The notes under the pieces: generated by a model
Seen by the model: only the letters and a program-made list of their open reading frames with translations
Told to the model about the DNA's origin: nothing
The model's database searches: none
Shown here: in pieces, positions 26,633-34,559 of the stretch
Layout: every line of letters begins with the position of its first letter
How positions within the stretch are numbered: position 1 is the first letter of the stretch
Translations under genes and position numbers: made by a program
NCBI GenBank assembly: GCA_910585275.1
Contig: CAJUCW010000007.1
Location: forward strand, 1 to 64,000
Length of the DNA stretch: 64,000 nt
Reading direction: 5' to 3'
DNA from: an uncultured Muribaculaceae bacterium
GTDB taxonomy: Bacteria > Bacteroidota > Bacteroidia > Bacteroidales > Muribaculaceae

Positions 26633-29484
26633 AACGACTATTGTTTACATTGGCGATGGCGGCCTCGTTTACCGCTTTTGCCCAGAAAGAGAAAACAATC
26701 GACCTCTCCGGAAAATGGGATTTCGGTTATGGCGACACCAAAGTGTATGATGATGTAATCACCCTTCCCGGTTCTATGCTGACCAACGGAAAGGGGAACG
26801 ATGTGGATACTGAAACCAAATGGACGGGGTCGCTCTACGACATGTCTTATTACTACAGCGATATGTATGCCACTTACAGGGAGAAAGGTAACATCAAGTT
26901 CCCGTTTTTCCTGACTCCTGACAAGGAATATGTAGGGAATGCCTATTACCGCCGTAAGGTTACGGTGCCTTCCGACTGGAAAGGGAAAAGGGTGGTGCTT
27001 CATCTCGAACGCCCACACATCGAAACCACGCTGTCGGTCAATGGCAAGGAAGCTGGTCACCAAATGTCGCTTTCCACACCGCATGAATATGACATAACGG
27101 AATTCGTAGTGCCTGGTAAGGAAAACGAAATAGAACTGAAAATCTATAACGGCATTGAAAATGTATGCGTCGGCCAGGACTCCCATAGCGTCACAGACCA
27201 GACCCAGGGTAACTGGAACGGTGTGACGGGAGAGTTGTCGCTGCGTGCCATGCCTGCCGATTCATACATAAAGAATGTAAGGGTATTTCCCGATGTGAAA
27301 GGGAGGAAAGCGGAAGTCAGGGTCATCAAGGGAGGCAAGCCCGGAAAAATAGGTAAGACGTCTGTCAAAGCCGTGTCGCAAGACGGAAGCACCGTATTCA
27401 CTGCAGGGAAGCCTGTGGTGAAGGGAGATACGCTTACCTTCGTCATCGACATGGGCGACAAGATGCAACTCTGGGACGAATTCTCGACTCCCGTCTATAA
27501 TCTTACCGTCAACTTGAACGGCGATGTGGCCAACACCGTATTCGGAATGCGCGAGTTCTCCATTTCCGGCAGGGATTTCTTGATAAACGGTAGGCCGGCA
27601 TACATGCGCGGCACGGTGGAAAACTGTTGTTTCCCCTTGACCGGATATGCCCCTACGGATGAGGAATCCTGGGCAAAGGTCTTTGAGAAATGTAAGGAAT
27701 ATGGCATCAACATGATGCGTTTTCATAGCTTCTGTCCTCCGGAGGCAGCTTTTGCCGCAGCCGACAAGGCGGGAGTCTATCTGCAGCCGGAAGGTCCGTC
27801 GTGGCCCAACCATGGAGTTAAGCTTAAAGCCGGTATGGATATCGACAAATATCTTCTTGAGGAATCGAAAAGGATTGTCGATGCTTACGGCAACCATCCG
27901 TCGTTTGTGATGATGGCTGCCGGAAACGAGCCGGCCGGCGACTGGGTGCCTTATTGCAACCGTTGGGTAGGCGAGATGAAGGCTTACGACCCCTCGAAGG
28001 TATATTGCGGTGCGTCCGTCGGTGGCGGATGGGCGTGGGACGACGGTAGCGAATATCACGTGAAGGGTGGCGGACGCGGCCTTGCCTGGAGCAAGAAAGC
28101 CCCGTCGAGCGACGATGATTTCTCCGCCGACCTTGACCTTCCGCGTAATTTCAAACCTACGGCCGGGAAACCTGTCAACACGGAGCCGATACTTGCCCAC
28201 GAGCAGGGTCAATGGTGCGCTTTCCCCGACCTGAAAGAAACGTCGCAATACACCGGTCCTTACAAGGCCCGCAACTTTGAAATCTTCAACGACCTCCTTC
28301 ATAAGAACGGCATGGGTGAAATGGGGGAGAAGTTCCTCATGTCGAGCGGTAAGCTCCAGACCTTGTGCTATAAATATGAGATAGAGCGCAACCTCAGGAC
28401 TCCGGATTACAGCGGGTTCCAGCTGCTTGCCCTTAACGACTACAGCGGACAGGGAACCGCTCTTGAAGGCGTGCTCAACGTGTTCTGGAAGGAGAAGGGG
28501 TATGTGGATGCTCCCGAATGGAGGGAATTCTGTAGCGAGGTAGTGCCTTTGGCGCGTTTCCCGAAATTCGTGTTTACAAACCGCGAGACCCTCGAAGTGC
28601 CGATAGAAGTGATGAACGCTTCCGCTGATGCCATAAAAGATGCCAAAGTGGATTATAAGATATGGAACGACAACGGTAAAGCCGTTGCGGAAGGTTTTTT
28701 CGATATGGGAGAAATCCCCGTAGGTAAGAACAATCAAGCCGGGGTCGTGAAAATGCCTCTTTCGGGCATCACGGAACCGGTGCGCCTCACATTGGTGGCG
28801 AACGCTGCCGGAAAAGGTAAGAATAGTTGGCAGTTCTGGGTTTACCCGGAAGAGGAGGTGAAAGCAGTAAGCAAGAATATCCTTGTGACCGACACACTTG
28901 ACGGTAAAGCTCTCGATATGCTTGAAAAGGGAGGCAAGGTGCTTTTGACAGCTGCCGGGAAGGTGACGCTCGGAAGCGATGTGGTGCAGCATTATCTCCC
29001 GGTGTTCTGGAACACGAGTTGGTTCAAGATGCGTCCGCCGCACACCACCGGGGCGTATATCGACACAGCCCATCCGCTGTTTGCCAAAGGTTTCCCTACC
29101 GACGACTGGAGCAACCTCAACTGGTGGGAACTTCTCAACAGGGCGCAGGTGATGAACCTTCTCGAACTTCCTGCGGACTACCAGTCGCCCATCCAACCTA
29201 TCGATACATGGCATTTGAGCCGTAAATTGGGAATGGTGGTGGAAGCGAACGTACTCAACGGTAAGCTTTTCATGACGACAATGGACATTGACCGCAATCT
29301 CGACAATAGAATCGTGGCGAAGAGGATGCGCAACGCCATACTTGATTATATGGAAAGCGACAGTTTCACCCCGCCCCTTAAGTTGGAGCCATCGGTAATA
29401 ACCGACTTCTTCACGAAGCAGACCGATCCGGTGAAAATGTACACCAACGACTCCCCCGACGAACTCAAACCCAAACTGAAATAA
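26629..29484 (+). CDS. GH2 family glycoside hydrolase
   Basis: 951 residues with signal peptide (1-18, ends FAQ). GH2 architecture: jelly roll (about 25-210; GNAYYRRKVTVPSDWKGK), Ig-like, TIM barrel with MRFHSFCPPEAAFAAADKAG, acid/base Glu434 in AAGNEPAGDW, nucleophile Glu525 in LAHEQGQW, and a long C-terminal extension of more than 300 residues. It differs from the first GH2 of the operon in barrel motifs, so it probably cleaves another beta-linkage. Last gene of the operon; a strong terminator follows. Confidence 0.87.
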   Translation: MKRLLFTLAMAASFTAFAQKEKTIDLSGKWDFGYGDTKVYDDVITLPGSMLTNGKGNDVDTETKWTGSLYDMSYYYSDMYATYREKGNIKFPFFLTPDKEYVGNAYYRRKVTVPSDWKGKRVVLHLERPHIETTLSVNGKEAGHQMSLSTPHEYDITEFVVPGKENEIELKIYNGIENVCVGQDSHSVTDQTQGNWNGVTGELSLRAMPADSYIKNVRVFPDVKGRKAEVRVIKGGKPGKIGKTSVKAVSQDGSTVFTAGKPVVKGDTLTFVIDMGDKMQLWDEFSTPVYNLTVNLNGDVANTVFGMREFSISGRDFLINGRPAYMRGTVENCCFPLTGYAPTDEESWAKVFEKCKEYGINMMRFHSFCPPEAAFAAADKAGVYLQPEGPSWPNHGVKLKAGMDIDKYLLEESKRIVDAYGNHPSFVMMAAGNEPAGDWVPYCNRWVGEMKAYDPSKVYCGASVGGGWAWDDGSEYHVKGGGRGLAWSKKAPSSDDDFSADLDLPRNFKPTAGKPVNTEPILAHEQGQWCAFPDLKETSQYTGPYKARNFEIFNDLLHKNGMGEMGEKFLMSSGKLQTLCYKYEIERNLRTPDYSGFQLLALNDYSGQGTALEGVLNVFWKEKGYVDAPEWREFCSEVVPLARFPKFVFTNRETLEVPIEVMNASADAIKDAKVDYKIWNDNGKAVAEGFFDMGEIPVGKNNQAGVVKMPLSGITEPVRLTLVANAAGKGKNSWQFWVYPEEEVKAVSKNILVTDTLDGKALDMLEKGGKVLLTAAGKVTLGSDVVQHYLPVFWNTSWFKMRPPHTTGAYIDTAHPLFAKGFPTDDWSNLNWWELLNRAQVMNLLELPADYQSPIQPIDTWHLSRKLGMVVEANVLNGKLFMTTMDIDRNLDNRIVAKRMRNAILDYMESDSFTPPLKLEPSVITDFFTKQTDPVKMYTNDSPDELKPKLK

Positions 29485-29499
29485 GAATATAGCAACAAA

Positions 29500-29548
29500 A
29501 ATAAGTCTCCGGTATGCGGTTTTCGTATTCCGGAGTCTTATTTTTTTT
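29500..29548 (+). terminator. intrinsic terminator after GH2 operon
   Basis: A 13-bp stem with one mismatch (aataagtctccgg 29500-29512 and 29530-29542), with a T8 run at 29541-29548. Confidence 0.85.
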
Positions 29549-29602
29549 GTAAATATTGTTGTTTTTTTATTCTGCAGATATATTAATATCGAGGTTTTTC
29601 GC

Positions 29603-29610
29603 TAAATTTG
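29603..29610 (+). promoter_or_regulatory. promoter -7 box for AAA-ATPase gene
   Basis: TAAATTTG, 25 bp upstream of the start codon at 29635. Confidence 0.45.
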
Positions 29611-29634
29611 GGCATCAAACGGAATTATTGAATT

Positions 29635-31197
29635 ATGGAAGGAAAGGTAAGTGTAAAATATCCGGTAGGGGAACAGTCGTTTGAGAGACTGCGCGAGGGA
29701 GGATACCTTTATGTTGACAAGACCCGTTTTATAGAGAAAATCATAAACCGGGGGAAGTATTATTTTCTCGGGCGCCCGCGACGGTTCGGCAAAAGCCTTT
29801 TCCTTTCCACCCTTTCATGTTTCTTCCAGGCTAAGAGGCATCTTTTCAAGGGCCTTTATGCCGACGCGATGGACTGGGACTGGGAGCCTTATCCGGTGCT
29901 TTACCTCGACATAAACGTGAAGAATTATGATGACCCCGCTGCTTTGTCAAATCTTTTGGAGGATACCCTCTCCCGATGGGAGAATGAGTATGGCATTGTG
30001 CCTGAGATTGATGATTTTTCCCTTCGTTTTCGTAATATTATAAGGGAAGCTTATCTTAAGACCGGGAAAGGGGTGGTGATACTTGTTGACGAGTATGACA
30101 AACCATTGGTCAACAACATACATGACCATGATAAGATGGAGTCATTCAGGAATGAACTTGCCGCTATATATACCAATTTCAAGAGTTGTGCCGATTATAT
30201 CCGCCTTGTACTTCTGACCGGTGTCAGCCGGTTTGGTAAGCTAAGTGTTTTTTCCGGGCTCAACAACATCAGCGACATTTCTCTGGATTCCGATTTTGCC
30301 GATGTGTGTGGCATCTCTGAGATAGAACTTGAAGAGAATTTCAGCGAGGGCATACGCAATCTTGCAATCAACGAAGATTTGTCGGAAGAGGAGACGCGTG
30401 CCGAACTCAAGCGGCAATACGATGGCTACCATTTCGCACGTAAAGGGTGTGACATATATAATCCGTTTTCATTGCTTAATGTTTTTGACAAGAAGGAATT
30501 CGGGAACTATTGGATTGACTCGGGCATACCGACGCTCTTGGCACAGCAACTCAAAATTTTGGAGGTTGACCTGAAGTCGGTGTTCGATGCAAAATGCTTT
30601 GAGGAAGATCTCAAGACACTTGACATGGATTCACCGCGTCCGTTGGCTCTTCTTTATCAGACGGGTTACCTCACTATACGGGACTTTGACCGCAGGACGC
30701 GTATTTTCAGTCTCCGTCTTCCCAACGAAGAGGTGAAGGTAGGATTCCTTAATTTTCTCCTTCCGTATTATGCCAACTTCCATGGAGAGACGAGTTCTCG
30801 CTTTTCTGTTCACGAGTTTGTAAACGAGTTTAACAACGGAGATGTGGATGGTTTTATGCGGCGTATGGAAAGTATGTTCTCGGCTATTCCATACGAGATG
30901 GCTATGGATTCGGAACGTAACCTTCAGAATGCGTTGCTGATACTTATGATGCTCGTGGGGCTTGACGTGCAGACAGAATACCGCACTTCCGACGGCCGGA
31001 TTGACCTTTTCGTGAAGACCGATAAGTTCTACTATATAATCGAATTGAAAATAGACAAAAGTGCGCAGGAGGCTCTCACCCAAATAGAAGAGAAAGGTTA
31101 TGCCCTTCCCTTCGCCACCGATAATCGTAAGGTGATAAAAATCGGAGTCTCTTTCTCCACATCCCGCCGACGGATAACAGAATGGCTTAAAGCCTGA
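29635..31197 (+). CDS. AAA-ATPase-like / PD-(D/E)XK nuclease-like protein
   Basis: A 520-residue protein of a family that is abundant and multicopy in Bacteroidales. N-terminal AAA-ATPase-like domain (PF09820 type): LREGGYLYVDKT, Walker A GRPRRFGKSLF (47-57), Walker B VVILVDEYDKPL (about 142-153), and LTGVSRFGKLS. C-terminal PD-(D/E)XK nuclease-like domain (DUF1703 type) with GRIDLFVKTD and IIELKIDKS, carrying the Asp and Glu-x-Lys residues. Role unknown; mobile-element or defence-related functions have been suggested for such families. It stands alone between a terminator and a MITE copy, which fits a mobile gene. Confidence 0.88.
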   Translation: MEGKVSVKYPVGEQSFERLREGGYLYVDKTRFIEKIINRGKYYFLGRPRRFGKSLFLSTLSCFFQAKRHLFKGLYADAMDWDWEPYPVLYLDINVKNYDDPAALSNLLEDTLSRWENEYGIVPEIDDFSLRFRNIIREAYLKTGKGVVILVDEYDKPLVNNIHDHDKMESFRNELAAIYTNFKSCADYIRLVLLTGVSRFGKLSVFSGLNNISDISLDSDFADVCGISEIELEENFSEGIRNLAINEDLSEEETRAELKRQYDGYHFARKGCDIYNPFSLLNVFDKKEFGNYWIDSGIPTLLAQQLKILEVDLKSVFDAKCFEEDLKTLDMDSPRPLALLYQTGYLTIRDFDRRTRIFSLRLPNEEVKVGFLNFLLPYYANFHGETSSRFSVHEFVNEFNNGDVDGFMRRMESMFSAIPYEMAMDSERNLQNALLILMMLVGLDVQTEYRTSDGRIDLFVKTDKFYYIIELKIDKSAQEALTQIEEKGYALPFATDNRKVIKIGVSFSTSRRRITEWLKA

Positions 31198-31225
31198 CCC
31201 TCTTAAGTTTACTGCTTCTAAAAAA

Positions 31226-31303
31226 TGTCGCCGGAAGTGCCTTCCTTCGGATAAAGCCGGAAAATTTTATATCCGGTGGAGGCGTTTTGACTTCCGACGA
31301 CAT
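31226..31303. terminator. long hairpin after AAA-ATPase gene
   Basis: Outer arms tgtcgccggaagt (31226-31238) and acttccgacgaca (31291-31303) pair over 13 positions with one mismatch; an inner ccgga/tccgg stem lies within. No long T run; probably a transcript-end structure. Confidence 0.45.
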
Positions 31304-31408
31304 CGCTGAGGCTTCTCCCCTCATTTCACAATGCGGGGAGGGATTCAAACCTAAATAAACAATTACATCATATTTGCGTGTGATTTATTACTCTGTATCT
31401 GTTTTCTT

Positions 31409-31612
31409 GAAGTTGTTTAAACTTTTTTCTTTTTCAAGATTTCGTCAGATTTTCGAGTTGATTTTGAAACTTGCATAGGGAGTTTAGCGGGCTAAACGAC
31501 CGATGAAAGGTTCAAAAGCGACCGAAAAGATGGCGGAAGATTGGGAAAGAGGTCTTTTTAACATAAAAAGCCATAAGAAAATCAATCTCCGTAAAAAAGT
31601 TTAAACAACTTC
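31409..31612 (-). mobile_element. 204-bp MITE-like element, copy 2
   Basis: Same length as copy 1 and nearly identical in inverted orientation. Terminal repeats are gaagttgtttaaactttttt, perfect at both ends. Copy 1 has C at the ninth base of both ends and copy 2 has T at both, so the two ends match within each copy. Flanked by CTT on each side (31406-31408 and 31613-31615), a separate 3-bp target duplication. No coding frame. Confidence 0.85.
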
Positions 31613-31656
31613 CTTGTCTTATATCAAGGATGTTTCAAGATTTAGAATTATCCTTT

Positions 31657-34218
31657 TTATCGGGCGATGCCCAAACGGGAGAGGAACCATGTGCGCGTTT
31701 CTTCGGGCATCGGCTGGTTTTTCACTATTTCCGGAAGACGAGAGTATCTTTCCTTGAATGAGGAAATGAGTTGACGCTCGTTTTGCGGCTGATATTCGAG
31801 TGCTTCATATATTACGCTCAGAGGACCGAATTCTTCCGTCACCTCCAGGTCAGCGTAACGGTCTTTCAGTCCGCCGAATGTCTTTACGAAGCGTCTCATG
31901 TCTCCCATTGTCCCGTCGGCGATTTCTGAACCTGCCGGGAATGTGAACACCACGTCGCTCCCTTTGTCGCAACGTCGCCCGTCAAGTTTTACCGCCACTG
32001 CCAATTCTTCGGGAATGTAGCTGAATGCGGCATCCTTGCCGTCAACGGTCACTTTTTCCGGACGAAGCGTGGAATGCACCTTTATCTCCATATCCCGCTT
32101 TTCTGGCATCTCGCGGTAAGATCCTTTCCTCGGCTCTATATTCACCTTCAGCGAGTTGCCTTCCCTGCGGGATTTTATTTTCGTATAGGCATATTCACCG
32201 TCATATTTGTCGTCGTCGCCATAATCTTCATAAAGGTCAAACTCTCCGTTAGCCCCGGGATATACGCTCACCGAAAGTGGAGCGGCGTTCGACCGGAGAT
32301 TGTTGACGCTTGCGTCGTGGTAGGGAATCACCGCCCCAGCCTTGATATATACGGGATATTCATCCATCGCCATCTTGCGCACGTATTCCTTGCCACCCTG
32401 GAGTATCGTGCCGGTGGCTTCCTCATACCATTCTCCTTCGGGCAGCCAAACCGTTATTTCCGAATAGCCGTTCTCCGCAGGCGATGCCACGGGCGCCACG
32501 ATCATCTGGTCGCCAAACATGTATTGGTCAGGATGGTTGTATGCCTCCTCTTTCTCAGGATAATCGTAATACATCGGGCGGCATATCGACACGCCTGTGT
32601 CATATGCTTTGCGCGACATCGAATAGATGTAAGGCACGTTGCGGTATCTTAGTTTCACTGCATCCCGGATAAGTCCGAGCGTGGCACGGTCGAAAATCCA
32701 TGGCTCTTTGTTGAGGGGCACCTTCTTGTCGGCGTGTGTGCGCATGATGGGGCTATACACACCGAATTGGAAGAAACGGGCGTAAAGCTCAGGATCCATC
32801 ACTGAATCTGAGGGAAGCTGTCGGAATCCTCCGAGGTCGTGCCCCCAGTAGCCGTAGCCCACGTTTGAGGCCGTGCTGGTGAAATAAGGCATATATTTGA
32901 GGGTTTCCCATGTAGTGTAGCTGTCGCCTGAGAAACCTATCTGGTAACGGTGGTTGCCGAGTCCGCCCCAACGGTGGAAAATCATCGGGCGTACGTCTTC
33001 GGTGTTTTTCATCTTGTTGTAGAAAGTATGGTTTATCCACCAGGTGTTGCTCAGCGAATCCACCTTGGAATCGTAAAGACTTTGCTGCCAATCTATCCAC
33101 CAGAAGCTTACCCCTTCCTTTGTCATCGGGTCGAGTATGTTCTTGAAGAGGCTTGTCATGAAGCGGCGGTCAGACGACACCCAGGGGATGTCTTTTTTCG
33201 AAGCCGGGTCGATTCCGTTGTCGCGTGCCATCTGCGGGTAGGCCTCTTCATAATGTTTCACCCCTGATGCCGGATGTAGGTTAAGCGTTACTTTCAGGTT
33301 CTTGTCGCGCAGATAGTTGAGAAATTTGTCAGGCTCCGGAAACAGACGGCGGTTCCACGTCCATCCGGTCCATCCGCCATGTCCTTCGTCGGTGTAATGC
33401 CAGTCCATGTCAATTACAAGCACCTCCACCGGTATGTCGTAATCCTCGAAGTTCTTGACAAGTTCGCGGAGTTCATGGTCGGAATAAGCCCACCATCTCG
33501 ACCACCAGAAGCCGAAAGCATATCGCGGCGGCATAGGTATTTTCCCGGAAAGTGTGGTAAAATCTTTCAACGCCCCCTTATAATCGGAGCCATATCCGAG
33601 GAAATAGAAATCCTGCGCTCCCTTTTTTATCTTGCGTTTCTTGACCCATTGTATGGTGGGGTCATCGTCGAGCAAAAAACCTCTTGAATCGTCGATAAGT
33701 GTCCAGCCGTCGCGCGCCAGGATTCCTTTTTCGAGTTGCCCTTTGCGGGTGCGCCATTTCCCTTCACGGTCGGTCCATTGCAATTCCGGACCGTTCCACC
33801 AGTCGAGGGTGCGGGTGGTGCCTTCAAGGTTTTTATCCTGTTTTTTACCGGGACTCCACGAAAAAGGCTTCACCCCTTCTGCGGAAACTACGGAAAGGTT
33901 GTCGGGCGTGAATGCACCTTTGCTTTTATTGTATTTAAGGATAAGCTTGGCGGTTTCGATGGTTACGGTCTTGCCGTCGTCGGTTACTTTTGCGCGGGTT
34001 TCGGGATATTTCCTGTTATAGCCGATAAAGCTTGGGTCGTCGTTGAATTTTCCGTCAGGGGCATACTCCATCCTTACGAGGCCGTCAGCCACGACAGTAA
34101 ACCGCTTCGTCTTATCTTTATAGACAACCCCGTCTGCCACGGGTGCGGATGCGGACAACGTAAATGACACTGCCGCCATCAATGTGGCGAAAACAATGCG
34201 AAGTTTCGGTTTCTTCAT
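31657..34218 (-). CDS. GH31 alpha-glycosidase
   Basis: 853 residues from the ATG at 34218, which gives a clean signal peptide (ends near SASA); an upstream opening at 34329 adds 37 unlikely residues. Domains: N-terminal beta domain with KRFTVVADGLVRMEYAPDG, GH31 barrel (about 230-580) with VLVIDMDWHYTDEGHGGWTGW, nucleophile Asp376 in FWWIDWQ and acid/base Asp432 in GFSGDSY, then beta domains of the DUF5110 type. Likely an exo-acting alpha-glucosidase, alpha-xylosidase or alpha-galactosidase; the WWIDWQ motif differs from the classic WxDMNE. Divergent from the GH97-SusCD operon and probably co-regulated. Confidence 0.9.
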   Translation of the reverse strand: MKKPKLRIVFATLMAAVSFTLSASAPVADGVVYKDKTKRFTVVADGLVRMEYAPDGKFNDDPSFIGYNRKYPETRAKVTDDGKTVTIETAKLILKYNKSKGAFTPDNLSVVSAEGVKPFSWSPGKKQDKNLEGTTRTLDWWNGPELQWTDREGKWRTRKGQLEKGILARDGWTLIDDSRGFLLDDDPTIQWVKKRKIKKGAQDFYFLGYGSDYKGALKDFTTLSGKIPMPPRYAFGFWWSRWWAYSDHELRELVKNFEDYDIPVEVLVIDMDWHYTDEGHGGWTGWTWNRRLFPEPDKFLNYLRDKNLKVTLNLHPASGVKHYEEAYPQMARDNGIDPASKKDIPWVSSDRRFMTSLFKNILDPMTKEGVSFWWIDWQQSLYDSKVDSLSNTWWINHTFYNKMKNTEDVRPMIFHRWGGLGNHRYQIGFSGDSYTTWETLKYMPYFTSTASNVGYGYWGHDLGGFRQLPSDSVMDPELYARFFQFGVYSPIMRTHADKKVPLNKEPWIFDRATLGLIRDAVKLRYRNVPYIYSMSRKAYDTGVSICRPMYYDYPEKEEAYNHPDQYMFGDQMIVAPVASPAENGYSEITVWLPEGEWYEEATGTILQGGKEYVRKMAMDEYPVYIKAGAVIPYHDASVNNLRSNAAPLSVSVYPGANGEFDLYEDYGDDDKYDGEYAYTKIKSRREGNSLKVNIEPRKGSYREMPEKRDMEIKVHSTLRPEKVTVDGKDAAFSYIPEELAVAVKLDGRRCDKGSDVVFTFPAGSEIADGTMGDMRRFVKTFGGLKDRYADLEVTEEFGPLSVIYEALEYQPQNERQLISSFKERYSRLPEIVKNQPMPEETRTWFLSRLGIAR

Positions 34219-34296
34219 GATAGGTTGTTTTTCTTGACACATACGCACCGACATGAAAACAAACCGCGATGGAGAGCCATTCGGCTGACTCAACGC

Positions 34297-34305
34297 TGCA
34301 AATTT
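34297..34305 (-). promoter_or_regulatory. promoter -7 box for GH31
   Basis: TAAATTTGC on the minus strand, about 78 bp upstream of the GH31 start; a second similar box (TATATTTGC) lies at 34326-34334. Confidence 0.45.
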
Positions 34306-34414
34306 AGCATAAAGATTCCATCGATGCAAATATAAACACCGGAAATTTTATGTGTCATTCCGGTTCGTTCTGAAGAGGTTAATAGTTTGGTAATCAGTTA
34401 TAAAAGTGTTGATG

Positions 34415-34468
34415 TGTACGATTCCGTCCATATTTTTGTACGATTCCGCACACCCCTTGTACGCAATC
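34415..34468. promoter_or_regulatory. three phased direct repeats, candidate HTCS operators
   Basis: tgtacgattccg occurs at 34415-34426 and again at 34437-34448 (22-bp period). A third, degenerate copy (tgtacgcaatc) lies at 34458-34468 (21-bp period). Two-helical-turn spacing is typical for tandem AraC-type HTH binding. They lie between the divergent GH31 and GH97 promoters, and the only AraC-type protein of this PUL is the hybrid regulator at 47331-51329. Confidence 0.6.
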
Positions 34469-34514
34469 AATCCTCTTTTGGACGTTAGTGAGCGCCCGCC
34501 GCAAATATCTTCAC

Positions 34515-34523
34515 TAATTTTGC
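34515..34523 (+). promoter_or_regulatory. promoter -7 box for GH97-SusCD operon
   Basis: TAATTTTGC, about 37 bp upstream of the GH97 start and about 47 bp after the last operator-like repeat. Confidence 0.55.
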
Positions 34524-34559
34524 ATCATCGAAATTAACCCCGACATATACGCACCAACC

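Noticed and set aside
27262..29214. 650-codon open frame on the minus strand
   Set aside because: Lies entirely inside the GH2 gene; the plus-strand protein has clear motifs, while the antisense product has none and arises from codon bias.
13807..31612. Composite transposon formed by the two 204-bp elements
   Set aside because: Each element has its own matched 3-bp flanks, so they inserted independently; nothing suggests they moved the block between them.
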